DNA of 55,582 nucleotides from Candidatus Gastranaerophilales bacterium (GTDB taxonomy: Bacteria > Cyanobacteriota > Vampirovibrionia > Gastranaerophilales > Gastranaerophilaceae): NCBI GenBank assembly GCA_947630045.1, contig CANRGC010000012.1, forward strand, positions 1 to 55,582. The letters are read 5' to 3'. This document shows positions 44,181 to 52,981 of this stretch, in pieces. Below the pieces are notes generated by a model that was not told the origin of the DNA, searched no databases, and saw only the letters and a list, made by a program, of their open reading frames with translations. Within the stretch, counting starts at the first letter, position 1. Each line of letters starts with the position of its first letter. A program made the position numbers and the translations under genes.

Positions 44181-45114
44181 TAAACTTGTTATCATTGCTC
44201 CTTGCTATAATGAAGAAGAAATCATCGGATATTCCGTTGAACAGCTCTCTATGCTTCTTGATATTATGATTAATGACGGCATTATTTCTTCAGACAGTCG
44301 GGTTTGTTTTGTAAACGACGGCAGTAAAGATAAAACCGCCGAAATAATAATTAATTGTTCAAAGAAAAATAAAAAAGTTGCACTCATTGATTTAACCAGA
44401 AACTTTGGACAGCAGTATGCGCTTCTTGCGGGGCTTAATTTAAACGAAGCTGATTATTACGTTACGATTGACGCTGACTTGCAGGACGATTATATGCTGA
44501 TAGCAGATATGGTTAAAAAAGCAAAAGAAGACTGTGATATTGTATACGGCTGTCGAAAAAGACGAGATACGGACACTTTTTTTAAGAGGTTTACTGCCCG
44601 ACTCTTTTATAAGCTTATGAATTTAATGGGAATAAATATACGTGAAAATCATTCGGAATTCAGGCTTTTAACAAAAAATGCCGTTTCTAAACTCAAAGAA
44701 TTCGGCGAAAGGACAATATTTTTAAGAGGAATTGTTCAAAATATCGGGCTTAAGTCTGCGGATATCTATTACGATTGTACGGAAAGACTTGCCGGAAAAA
44801 CAAAGTATACCCTTCCGAAACTTATCGGGCTTGCTTGGACTGCGATTACAAGCTTTTCGGTTTTGCCTCTAAGGTTTATAACAATCACAGGCTTTTTAAC
44901 TTCAATAATAAGCGCCTCAATTTTAATTTACGCAATAAGAAGCTATTTAAAACATTACTCTATCCCCGGTTGGACATCAATTATAATGACGATTGCATTT
45001 TTCTGCGGAATTATTATTATGTCACTTGGTATAATAGGGGAATATCTGAGCATGATTTTAATTGAAGTAAAGGGAAGACCTTTGTATCAAATTAATAAGA
45101 CCGTGAACCTGTAA
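44170..45114 (+). CDS. GT2 polyprenyl-phosphate sugar transferase (GtrB/FlmF2/ArnC-like)
   Basis: 314 aa. A dolichol-phosphate-mannose-synthase-like catalytic domain (about 1-220) starts APCYNEEE, with FVNDGSKDKTAE and the metal-binding IDADLQDD. Two carboxy-terminal transmembrane helices (about 230-255 and 265-295) anchor it, as in GtrB. It would load a nucleotide-activated sugar onto undecaprenyl phosphate at the inner face of the membrane. It overlaps the GT39 gene by 11 bp and precedes the deacetylase gene by 9 bp, so the three form an operon. Which sugar is used cannot be read, but a following deacetylase implies an N-acetyl sugar. Confidence 0.93.
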   Translation: MSNNKLVIIAPCYNEEEIIGYSVEQLSMLLDIMINDGIISSDSRVCFVNDGSKDKTAEIIINCSKKNKKVALIDLTRNFGQQYALLAGLNLNEADYYVTIDADLQDDYMLIADMVKKAKEDCDIVYGCRKRRDTDTFFKRFTARLFYKLMNLMGINIRENHSEFRLLTKNAVSKLKEFGERTIFLRGIVQNIGLKSADIYYDCTERLAGKTKYTLPKLIGLAWTAITSFSVLPLRFITITGFLTSIISASILIYAIRSYLKHYSIPGWTSIIMTIAFFCGIIIMSLGIIGEYLSMILIEVKGRPLYQINKTVNL

Positions 45115-45123
45115 GGAAAAAAT

Positions 45124-45957
45124 ATGTCGAAAAAATTTATATTAAACGCCGATGATTTCGGAATGGATAAGTATCATAACAGGGCGGTTCTTCTTGCCTT
45201 CAATGCGGGCAACCTTTCGGGCGCAAGCTTGCTTGTTAATTTTAAAGACGCTTTTCTTGAGGCTGTAAATGAAATTATTCCGAAATGTTCCGGACTTGGA
45301 ATCGGGGTTCATCTTAATATTATGGAAGGGAAATCTTTAACTAACCCTTCACTTCTCACTGATGAAAACGGATATTTTAATAAGAGTTATCTTTATCTTC
45401 TTTTAAATCAGGCAAACCCCGTTCTTTTATCTCAAATTGAGGATGAATTCAGAGCTCAAATTCTTCTTGCTAAAAAATATGCAAATATTGTTCACATTGA
45501 TTCTCATGTTCACGTTCATGCCATTCCTTCAATTTTTAAAATTGTATGCCGACTTGCCATGGTTTATAAAATTCACTATGTAAGAACCCAGTATGAAAAT
45601 CTTTATTTTGTTCCCGAAAAAGGGCTTTCGGTTAAATATTTTATAAACCTTATAAAAGTTTTACTTCTTAACTTTTTTACTTTAATAAACAGAAACTCTC
45701 TAAACGGCTTCGGGCTTATTTCAAATGACAGCATTATCGGGGTTGGATATACCGGAATGATGGATATATTTGCTCTTAAAGGCGGTCTTAGCGCTTCTAA
45801 AAATAACAAAATAGTCGAAGGCGTTATTCACCCCGCAAACTATGATGACGGTGAAATTTCTCCCCGAGAAACAGAATTTCGCCTTACTCAAAAGGAACAC
45901 TTAAAAGAAGAAATTCAAAAACTCGGGTTTATTCTGGGCGATTATTCCCTTCTTTAA
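45124..45957 (+). CDS. YdjC/ChbG-type carbohydrate deacetylase (NaxD/HpnK-like)
   Basis: 277 aa. The metal centre motifs are clear: NADDFGM near the start (Asp ligand), GVHLNIMEG, and HIDSHVHVHAIP with the His pair. The family includes chito-oligosaccharide deacetylase ChbG, hopanoid HpnK and Francisella NaxD, which removes acetate from undecaprenyl-phosphate-GalNAc. Position after a polyprenyl-phosphate sugar synthase and a GT39 transferase favours the NaxD role. The carboxy-terminus overlaps the convergent gtrA-like gene by 29 bp. Not NagA-like; no signal peptide, so deacetylation would be on the cytoplasmic side, as for NaxD. Confidence 0.9.
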   Translation: MSKKFILNADDFGMDKYHNRAVLLAFNAGNLSGASLLVNFKDAFLEAVNEIIPKCSGLGIGVHLNIMEGKSLTNPSLLTDENGYFNKSYLYLLLNQANPVLLSQIEDEFRAQILLAKKYANIVHIDSHVHVHAIPSIFKIVCRLAMVYKIHYVRTQYENLYFVPEKGLSVKYFINLIKVLLLNFFTLINRNSLNGFGLISNDSIIGVGYTGMMDIFALKGGLSASKNNKIVEGVIHPANYDDGEISPRETEFRLTQKEHLKEEIQKLGFILGDYSLL

Positions 45958-46339
45958 AAGCAAAATATTTAAAAAGAATGTAAGTAAAAACGGCGGTTAT
46001 ACCGGTTGCAAAAAACTGGGAAAGATAAATATTTATGTTTAAAACGCTCACAAAAATTTCAAGCAAAAGGGCGTTGATTGCGTAACTTATAAGCCAGCTT
46101 GTGCAGCATTTCAGATATTCTTTTAAAAAGTTGCCTTTGCTTTGAAAAACAAAGTGTTTTTGCATATTAAACGAAACAACGGATGACAGTGCAAAGGAAA
46201 GCGCAAGCGAAAGCTGATAATATTCGCTTCCCAAAATCAGACAAAGCAGAGAATAAATTAAATAAGAAAAAAGAGCATTAAAGCTGCCTATGATAAGAAA
46301 TCTTATTTTTGCGGAAAGTTTAAACCAGAAATTATACAA
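45929..46339 (-). CDS. GtrA-family membrane protein (putative flippase)
   Basis: 136 aa with four transmembrane segments, the GtrA size. Conserved features include RFLIIGSFNALFSYLIYSLL at the start and SFNMQKHFVFQS between helices 2 and 3, with a basic FAFKEGNN tail. GtrA-like proteins are thought to flip undecaprenyl-phosphate-linked sugars. Here it should serve the GT2-deacetylase-GT39 set that converges on it. It starts inside the end of the histidine kinase gene (8-bp overlap), so it is translationally coupled to the two-component operon, not to the enzymes. Confidence 0.9.
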   Translation of the reverse strand: MYNFWFKLSAKIRFLIIGSFNALFSYLIYSLLCLILGSEYYQLSLALSFALSSVVSFNMQKHFVFQSKGNFLKEYLKCCTSWLISYAINALLLEIFVSVLNINIYLSQFFATGITAVFTYILFKYFAFKEGNNRPE

Positions 46340-47738
46340 GACTGTTCTCCAACGGTAAAATTATTATAAATTCGGAACCTTTGCCTTCTTCGCTTTCGAC
46401 ACTTACCGTTCCGCCGTGAAGTTCCGCAATATTCTTTACGATTGCAAGCCCAAGCCCCGTTCCCCCGAGAGCACGGCTTCTGGCTTTATCAACCCTGTAA
46501 AACCTTTCAAAAATATTATTAATATGTTCGCCTGAAATTCCAATTCCGTAGTCTTTTACGGAAATAACCGCATTTGTGCCTCTTTTGGATAATTTTACGT
46601 CAATTTTGTCTGTCTTAGCATATTTTTCCGCATTTATAATAAGGTTTGTTATTGCGGTTGAAATAAGGTCTTCATCTCCGTTAATTTCAAGCTCGTCTTC
46701 CTTTTTAAACGAAATTTTAACATCGGGGCAGATAAGTAAATCTGTTAAATTTTCTATTGTTTTATTCAAAGAAAAGGTTTTAAAATTCTTTTTTTCATCA
46801 ACTTTTTTAGCTTCAATTTCAGAAAGGCTTAAAATGTCGTTTACAAGCTTGTTTATGGCTTCAACCTGATGTTTTATAATTTCGAAACATTCTTCATCTT
46901 CATCAGAGATTGAATTTTTGCTCTCTAAAAGTTCAATTGCCGAATTAATTGCCGTAATCGGAGTTTTAATCTCGTGAGTTATATTTTGTAAAAATTCCGA
47001 TTTATACTTTTCAAGCTGTGAAAGCCTTTTTATTTGCATTTTCAACCTTTGAACCATTTTGTTAACGGATATGGCAAGTTCTTCAAGAAGTTCGCTTTTT
47101 GGTATGTCAATATATTTGTCTAAATTTCCGTTTGCAATTTGTATAACACTGTCCTCAAGCTTGCTGAAAGACTTTCTTATTGAATAAAACACTCTTATAA
47201 AGGCAATAATGCCAAGAAATGTCCATATAACAAGAAAAACAAAAACGCTCGCCTTTGCATCCAAGATAGACTTCATAACGTCGGCTTGAGAGATTACAAT
47301 TTCAAGGTAATAGTCTTCATTTCCGCTTGAAAGACCGTATATCAACCCGATTTTTTTATCATGATTTGAATGTTTGTAAATTCTTAATTTTTTATCCCCG
47401 TCGTCAGAAATATACGCTTCGTTGTCTAAAAGCCCGCTTTCGTTGTTTTTGTCTGATGTTGCAAGCAGTTCATCTTTAGAGTTAAAAATTCTAAACACAA
47501 CATCTTCATTTTTAAGGTCGTCACAATATTTTTGAAGCATATTATAGTTTTTTTCTTTCAAAAAAGGCTTAATTGCCCATTCAATATGCTTTTTTGTCAT
47601 TTCAAGTTCTTCATATTCTTCTTCCATATAGGAATTGTTGAACTGCAAAATGTTAAAAAGCGACACGCCTATAAAAACCAAAATTAATATAACCAAAACC
47701 AAAAGTTGATTTAACCAAAATCTGTCACGTTTTCTCAA
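46332..47738 (-). CDS. Sensor histidine kinase
   Basis: 468 aa. Two transmembrane helices (about 11-31 and 157-180) enclose a periplasmic sensor domain of about 125 residues. A HAMP domain follows, then HisKA with the phospho-acceptor in FLQNITHEIKTPITA, and HATPase_c with NLIINAEKYA (N box), DYGIGIS (G1), FERFYRVD (F box) and GGTGLGLAIV (G2). It phosphorylates the response regulator encoded just upstream, whose stop overlaps its start as ATGA. The ligand is unknown; linkage to glycolipid genes suggests an envelope signal. Confidence 0.94.
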   Translation of the reverse strand: MRKRDRFWLNQLLVLVILILVFIGVSLFNILQFNNSYMEEEYEELEMTKKHIEWAIKPFLKEKNYNMLQKYCDDLKNEDVVFRIFNSKDELLATSDKNNESGLLDNEAYISDDGDKKLRIYKHSNHDKKIGLIYGLSSGNEDYYLEIVISQADVMKSILDAKASVFVFLVIWTFLGIIAFIRVFYSIRKSFSKLEDSVIQIANGNLDKYIDIPKSELLEELAISVNKMVQRLKMQIKRLSQLEKYKSEFLQNITHEIKTPITAINSAIELLESKNSISDEDEECFEIIKHQVEAINKLVNDILSLSEIEAKKVDEKKNFKTFSLNKTIENLTDLLICPDVKISFKKEDELEINGDEDLISTAITNLIINAEKYAKTDKIDVKLSKRGTNAVISVKDYGIGISGEHINNIFERFYRVDKARSRALGGTGLGLAIVKNIAELHGGTVSVESEEGKGSEFIIILPLENSLV

Positions 47739-48430
47739 TTTTCTTCTTCCTTTAATCTATATCCCATTCCTCTTACCGTTTCTATATAAGAGCCAAATTC
47801 TCCGAGTTTTTTTCTTAAGTTAACAATATGAAAATCTACGGCACGTTCCGAAATGTCAAAACCGCCGTCAATTCTAAGATATGAAAGCAAATTTGAGCGT
47901 GAAAAAGTCATTCCTATGTTTGACATGAAGGTTTCAAAAATTTCAAACTCAAATTTGGTAAGTTCAATCTGAACCCCTTTTATATAAGCCGCTTTTTTTG
48001 TTCTGTCAAGCGTAATGTCCTTATATTTTTGTATTGCGGAACTTTTTCCGCCAAGGTGCGCCTTTATTCTTGCGACAAGAATTTTGTTGCTGAAAGGCTT
48101 TGATATATAATCAACGGCGCCGCATTCAAAGCCTTTTAAAATATCTTCTTCCATTTTTTTTGCCGTCAGCATTATAACTTTACTTGAATTTAAACTGTTA
48201 TTTTCTTTAATCATTTTGCAAAGGCTGTAACCGTCAATTTCGGGTATCATTACATCAAGAAGAATTAAATCGGGCTTGTTTGCTTTTATTTTTTCAAGCG
48301 CCTCATATCCGCCGTAAGCTTTTTCAATGTTGCAAAAACCTTCGGAAAGTAAAACCAGCTCAATAAGCCTGTTTATTTGGGGCTCATCGTCCACAATTAA
48401 AATTTTTGAATTTATCTTATTCCCTTCCAT
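47735..48430 (-). CDS. OmpR/PhoB-family response regulator
   Basis: 231 aa from the ATG at 48430, the usual family length. A start at 48523 would add 31 residues with no domain and no ribosome site. The receiver domain starts ILIVDDEPQ and has the phospho-acceptor in LILLDVMIPEIDG, Thr in VIMLTAKK and Lys in YISKPF. The winged-helix DNA-binding domain carries LTKFEFEIFETF and RAVDFHIVNLRKKLG with VRGMGYRL at the end. A TATAAT lies 7 bp before the ATG, suggesting a leaderless message. It is divergent from the broken autotransporter gene and may control it. Confidence 0.93.
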   Translation of the reverse strand: MEGNKINSKILIVDDEPQINRLIELVLLSEGFCNIEKAYGGYEALEKIKANKPDLILLDVMIPEIDGYSLCKMIKENNSLNSSKVIMLTAKKMEEDILKGFECGAVDYISKPFSNKILVARIKAHLGGKSSAIQKYKDITLDRTKKAAYIKGVQIELTKFEFEIFETFMSNIGMTFSRSNLLSYLRIDGGFDISERAVDFHIVNLRKKLGEFGSYIETVRGMGYRLKEEEN

Positions 48431-48437
48431 TCCATAA

Positions 48438-48443
48438 ATTATA
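48438..48443 (-). promoter_or_regulatory. -10 element for the response regulator, possibly leaderless
   Basis: TATAAT on the minus strand, seven bases before the preferred ATG (48430), so transcription would begin at or next to the start codon. No convincing -35 is seen; GGGAG just upstream could alternatively act as a distant ribosome site. Confidence 0.4.
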
Positions 48444-48542
48444 CTCCCTGATTTTTTGTTATAAAGATTTTCATATTTTGCCTGTTCGGCATAAAGAAGT
48501 GTCCAATTGTTAACATTAATCATAGATTGTATTTATTGATAA

Positions 48543-50963
48543 ATGAGGATTTTTCTTATATTGCTTTTATTTCAACAGGCAGTTTTCGCTTTTGACGCAG
48601 ATTGTTGCGAAAAGCTGAAAGAGGGGCTTAAAAACGGTGAAGAAGAAATTGAGCTTACGGGAGATATTGTGCTTGAAAATGACAGCCTGCCCTCACCTTC
48701 GCCCAAGGCAAATATTGAAGGCTTTGGAAAAGAAATAAACGGAAGCAATAATTCAAGCGGCTTCACGTTAAACGGCGGTCAGACCCTCGGAGTTGATAAT
48801 GTTAAGGTTAAAAATTTCTCGGGCAACCTCTGAGGCTTTATTGATAACGAAGAAGGAACGATAGAAAATCTTCAGGGCGAATTTATGAATAATACTGCGG
48901 CTGATTCGGGCGGTGTTGTATCAAACAGAGGGCATATTGATAAAATTCAGGGGGAATTTCATAATAACACCTCTGTCAATAATGGCGGAGTTTTGTTCAA
49001 TTTAACGGACGGCAAAGTGGACAGCATAAAGGGCAATTTTTCAAAAAATTCAACCGAAACGGGTCTTGGCGGAGCAATTTATAATACGGGCAAGATTGGT
49101 GAAATTGAAGGAAATTTTTCCGAAAACACGGGTAATTTCCTTGGTGGCGGCGCAATATATAATAACGGTGATATAAAAAAAGTAAGCGGAAATTTTGAAA
49201 ATAATCATGCCGAAACTGATTATTTCGGGGGCGGAGGAGCAATTTTTAACTCGGGCAATATAAAAAATTTATCGGGAAAATTCACTAATAACACAGCCGC
49301 AAACCTTGGCGGGGCGGTTCATAATATGTACGGAACAATAACCTTTTCTTCCGATGAAGAGGAAGTTGAATTTACGGGAAACAGTGATTCTACAGGCTCA
49401 AATGCCATATTTAACGGCGGGGGCGAAATTAATTTTAACGCAGGAAAATATGATATTACAATTAACGACGGAATTTCAGGAGAAATACATGACTATCCCA
49501 ATTCGGTTATGAACCTAAACAAAGACGGAAGCGGCACCATAAACATAAATAATAACGTCTCCGATAACACGATTTATCTATATCAGGGAACTTTAAAATT
49601 CGGAAACAGCAATCAAGGTGAAAACACCTATTTCGGAAATTTTTTAAACTCGGTAAATTTCTTTTATAACGGCGGTATTTTAGACTTTAGAAACGATTAT
49701 TTGCAAAATACAACTCTCGGCAACTTAACCTTAAACAACGATATGGAAATATATCTTGATATTGATTTTGAAAAAAATCTTTCTGATACATTCGGTCTGA
49801 GCGGTTTTTCGCCCTCGGGACATTATATTGATATTTACGGCTTTAACAGGCTATCTCCCGCTGTTGAAAAAAGTTACAGCTTTAATCTTTTTGATTTGGA
49901 TATGAAAGATAACTTAAGAAATCTTTTGAAAGAGGCGTTCAGATATAAGGGCGAAAGCGTTGTAAACCTTCCAATTTACAAGTATAGTGTTTTTTATGAT
50001 AAAAATTCGGGAAGTTTAAACTTTAACAGAATTGACAATGAATTTAACCCTTCCGTGTTATCGGGCGGGGTTGCAGCTCAAGTCGGCGGATATTTAACTC
50101 AAATTAACTCTTATGAATATGTTTTTAGAAATATGGATATGTATTACCTTTCAAAAAACTTTCCAAACAGATATGCCTACAATGAAAGAAAAGTTTATAA
50201 ACTTGAAAACGGTAATTTGTGGATTATGCCTTATGCCGTTTTTGAAAATGTTCCTCTGAAAAATGCGCCCAAAGTTTCAAACTTTGCATACGGAAGTTTT
50301 TTCGGACACGAATTTGAGCCTTTAAAATTAAAAAGAGGCTGGACTTTGGTTTATGGAAATTACGGCGCCTATAACGGTTCTCATCAAGAATTTGAAGGAA
50401 TTGATATTTATCAAAACGGCGGAACCATAGGCGGGGTTGCCATGGCATATAAAGGAAAATTTTTTGCCGGATTTACCGCAAACGTTAGTGCAAACGCTTG
50501 CAAAAGTGAAGGGGTGACTTTTCCGATGATTATGACGGGCGGGGCGGTAAAAAGCGGATATAACCTTCATATAAAAGGTGAAAAATTTATAATTCAGCCA
50601 AGCTGCCTTCTTTCTTACACTTTTGTAAATACATTTAATTTTAATAACGAATATAACGTTAAAATTAAATCATCGCCTTTAAATGCTATACAAATATTCC
50701 CTGCGGTCAGAATTTTTGCAAATTTAGATAACCAATATCAACCTTATATAAATGTCGGAATGATTTGGAACTTAATTGATAAAGCAAAATTTTTTGCAAA
50801 TGACGTTTCGCTTCCGATTTTAAGCGTCAAACCTTTTGTTTTATATGGTGCGGGCGTAAGAAAGAGTGTGCCCGATAAATACAGCTGTTTTGGACAAACA
50901 TATTTAACAGGGGGCGGCAGAAACGGTGTCGGGCTTCAATTCGGGGTAAGCTGGGATATATAG
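48543..50963 (+). pseudogene. Autotransporter (type Va) gene interrupted by one in-frame TGA
   Basis: Two open segments, 48543-48833 and 48885-50963, lie in the same frame and read as one protein of about 806 codons, broken by a TGA at 48831-48833. The first has a signal peptide (MRIFLILLLFQQAVFA). The passenger has repeated GG[AV][IVF]xNxGxIxxIxGxF units typical of a beta-helix. The carboxy-terminal 270 residues form an autotransporter beta-barrel ending GVQFGVSWDI-like GLQFGVSWDI. The TGA stands where the repeat expects Gly (GGFIDNEEG), so it probably arose from GGA by one change. Translation from an internal ATG (48885) would lack the signal peptide. It could be a true pseudogene, a subpopulation mutation or an assembly error. 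Confidence 0.85.
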
Positions 50964-50964
50964 C

Positions 50965-52065
50965 TTAAAAAACGCTTTCAATAATTCCCCCGCCAAGGAC
51001 AACGTCACCAAGATAAAACACCGCAGATTGACCCGTTGCGATTGGGTCTTGCAAATCTGTAAAATTTACCTCGATTTTGTCGCCAACAGGCTTTATAACA
51101 GCTTCTCTCGGCTCTTGAGATGACCTAATTTTTACCTTACATTCAATTTCGTCTTTAATTTCATTAACGGCGCTAAGCTTTATGTCACTTGCGATTAAGC
51201 CTTTATTCATTGATTCAATCTTATATGCCACAACGACTTCATTCGTGTCTTTTCTGAGTTCTTTTACATATAAAGGCTCCGGCGCAGCAATTCCTATTCC
51301 TTTTCTTTGCCCGATTGTATAGTTCCAAAAACCGTTATGAGTGCCTAAAATCTTGCCGTTAATATCGACAAAATTACCTTTTTTGGGCGCTTGGTCCAAA
51401 ATGTCATTATAATCTCCGTTGTAAAAATCTTGGCTGTCAGGTTTATCCGCAACTTCAAGCCCGTTTTTTCTTGCTATTTCACGAATTTCTTCTTTTGTAT
51501 AGCTTCCGAGAGGCGTCATGGTCATTTTGAGTTGTTCTTGCGAAAGTCCGTATAAAAAGTAAGACTGGTCTTTTTTTGGATTAATTCCACGTTTTAGAAG
51601 GTATCTTCCGTTTTCAAATTCAATTCTGGCATAATGTCCCGTTGCAAATTTATCAAACGAAATTCCTGATTTTTTTGCAAGGGTGGGAAACGCCCCGAAT
51701 TTAATGTTTTGATTGCACTTGACACAAGGGTTCGGGGTTCTTCCTTTAAGATATTCATTTTTAAAATAATTTATAACAATTTCTTCGTAATCTTTGGAAC
51801 AGTCTATTACATGGAATTCTATGCCGATTTTTTCAGCAATTTTTGCCGCTTCGTCAACGTCTTCATCTTCGTTCGGACAAAGACATGCGCCATGGGTAAA
51901 CTTTTTTTCTTCTTTTGAGCTGATTTTTTCTTCCAAGTTTTTAAAAAAGTCGCTTTTGCCCCAAGTAAGCATTGTTGCGCCAACAACATCGTAACCTTTT
52001 TCTTTTAATAAAAGCGCCGCAACCGAGGAATCAACCCCGCCCGACATTCCGACAAGAACTCTCAT
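50965..52065 (-). CDS. mnmA: tRNA-specific 2-thiouridylase MnmA, lacking the second catalytic cysteine
   Basis: Makes 2-thiouridine at position 34 of tRNAs for Lys, Glu and Gln. The PP-loop GMSGGVDSSVA (6-16), NPCVKCNQNIKFG (Cys114 and Cys117) and GHYAR are clear, and 366 aa is normal. However, the usual DSQ(D/E)ICF motif with the second Cys is DSQDFYNGD (about 210-218), two residues shorter and with no Cys. An extra CLC motif (Cys61, Cys63) is present instead. The enzyme may use other cysteines or an iron-sulphur cluster. It has its own promoter. A tRNA-Gln(TTG), a natural substrate, is encoded about 0.9 kb upstream on the same strand. Confidence 0.92.
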   Translation of the reverse strand: MRVLVGMSGGVDSSVAALLLKEKGYDVVGATMLTWGKSDFFKNLEEKISSKEEKKFTHGACLCPNEDEDVDEAAKIAEKIGIEFHVIDCSKDYEEIVINYFKNEYLKGRTPNPCVKCNQNIKFGAFPTLAKKSGISFDKFATGHYARIEFENGRYLLKRGINPKKDQSYFLYGLSQEQLKMTMTPLGSYTKEEIREIARKNGLEVADKPDSQDFYNGDYNDILDQAPKKGNFVDINGKILGTHNGFWNYTIGQRKGIGIAAPEPLYVKELRKDTNEVVVAYKIESMNKGLIASDIKLSAVNEIKDEIECKVKIRSSQEPREAVIKPVGDKIEVNFTDLQDPIATGQSAVFYLGDVVLGGGIIESVF

Positions 52066-52092
52066 TTATTCTCCAACTTTTTTGCACAAAAT

Positions 52093-52120
52093 ATAATACC
52101 ATATCAAATCTTTCGGGCAA
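52093..52120 (-). promoter_or_regulatory. Sigma-70-type promoter of mnmA
   Basis: Minus strand TTGCCC (52120-52115), 16-bp spacer, TATTAT (52098-52093) within GGTATTAT; GGAG lies before the ATG at 52065. Confidence 0.6.
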
Positions 52121-52122
52121 GT

Positions 52123-52932
52123 TTATTTATTTACAAACCAGTTTACAAATAGCGACATTATAGGGTGTTTTGAGTCATAAAATAAAAGCCCTTCTTCTTG
52201 AGTTGGTGCATCTGATTTTTTCATAGCTCTTTCATTATGTTCTAAAACTTTTCTGTTGTGTTCTTCAATATCACTAATCATTCTTTCTCTTGACTCGGCT
52301 ATTTTTAGAGCAAGGTTTCTGCGTTCCTCTTTGGTTAAACCGTCATCAGGACGAGTCGGAAACTCGGTTTTTAATTTGTTGTTTAGAATGTTGTCTACAA
52401 CGTCTGACAGCCCCGAAACTTTATCTTCAAGAGATTTTATGACCGCATTATAATTTCGATTATTAAACGCCTCAACTTCTTTTTTGCCGTCTAAAAAATT
52501 TTCATATAAGAAATTATTCATCATAAGAATTTGTTTTATTGAAAGCTTTTTGCCCGCAATAAATTCAACATACGAGGCTAAATCAAATTTATTTTCTTCA
52601 TTTAATTCTTCTATTTCAATTCCAAGCTCTCTGCACCTTGCGTATAGAGCTTTAAACCCGAAACCGTCAGAATTCATATTCCAATGGATAAGATAGGGTT
52701 TTTTGCCGATAAACTCGGCAAAGTTTTTTAAGGTTTCAACCTCTGCAAAATGAAGGTCATCTTGGGAAAAATGGTCAAGATACACTTCTTTTAATGTGTT
52801 TTCTTTAAAATCATTAACAACAATGCAGTAAACTCTCGGGGCAGAGCCATATCCCGTATAAAACCCGTCACAAGCGTAGTGAATTAAATAACAATTGTCA
52901 TTTAGAAGAAAATTTTTCAGTTTATTTTCCAT
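52123..52932 (-). CDS. Hypothetical protein, possible RNase H-fold
   Basis: About 269 aa from the ATG at 52932. A longer open frame to 53103 is rejected because it runs through tRNA-Gln and its terminator. Function is not recognised. The amino-terminal half has CDGFYTGYGSAPRVYCIVVND, a FAEVETLKNFAEFIGKKP stretch and HWNMNSDGFGFKALYARCRE followed by LGIEIEEL, which recalls DEDD-type 3'-5' exonucleases. The acidic residues are not convincing enough to assign activity. The carboxy-terminal half is helical and charged. A TGGTATAAT sits seven bases before the ATG, so the message may be leaderless. Confidence 0.7.
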   Translation of the reverse strand: MENKLKNFLLNDNCYLIHYACDGFYTGYGSAPRVYCIVVNDFKENTLKEVYLDHFSQDDLHFAEVETLKNFAEFIGKKPYLIHWNMNSDGFGFKALYARCRELGIEIEELNEENKFDLASYVEFIAGKKLSIKQILMMNNFLYENFLDGKKEVEAFNNRNYNAVIKSLEDKVSGLSDVVDNILNNKLKTEFPTRPDDGLTKEERRNLALKIAESRERMISDIEEHNRKVLEHNERAMKKSDAPTQEEGLLFYDSKHPIMSLFVNWFVNK

Positions 52933-52939
52933 AAGTCGG

Positions 52940-52945
52940 ATTATA
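52940..52945 (-). promoter_or_regulatory. Extended -10 of the 52932 gene, leaderless candidate
   Basis: Minus-strand TGGTATAAT with TATAAT at 52945-52940, ending seven bases before ATG (52932). No ribosome site can fit between, so a leaderless message is predicted. Confidence 0.5.
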
Positions 52946-52950
52946 CCATG

Positions 52951-52976
52951 AAAAAAACTCCTGAAATTCAGGAGTT
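52951..52976 (-). terminator. Rho-independent terminator after tRNA-Gln
   Basis: AACTCCTGA / TCAGGAGTT stem with a 3-base loop and a run of T on the minus strand, a few bases after the encoded CCA end. Confidence 0.92.
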
Positions 52977-52981
52977 TTAAT

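Noticed and set aside
48543-50963. Use of a TGA-as-sense genetic code in this organism
   Set aside because: Rubrerythrin, the large M16 peptidase and AsmA-like protein 1 end in TGA at natural lengths, so the single TGA in the autotransporter is treated as a local nonsense change.
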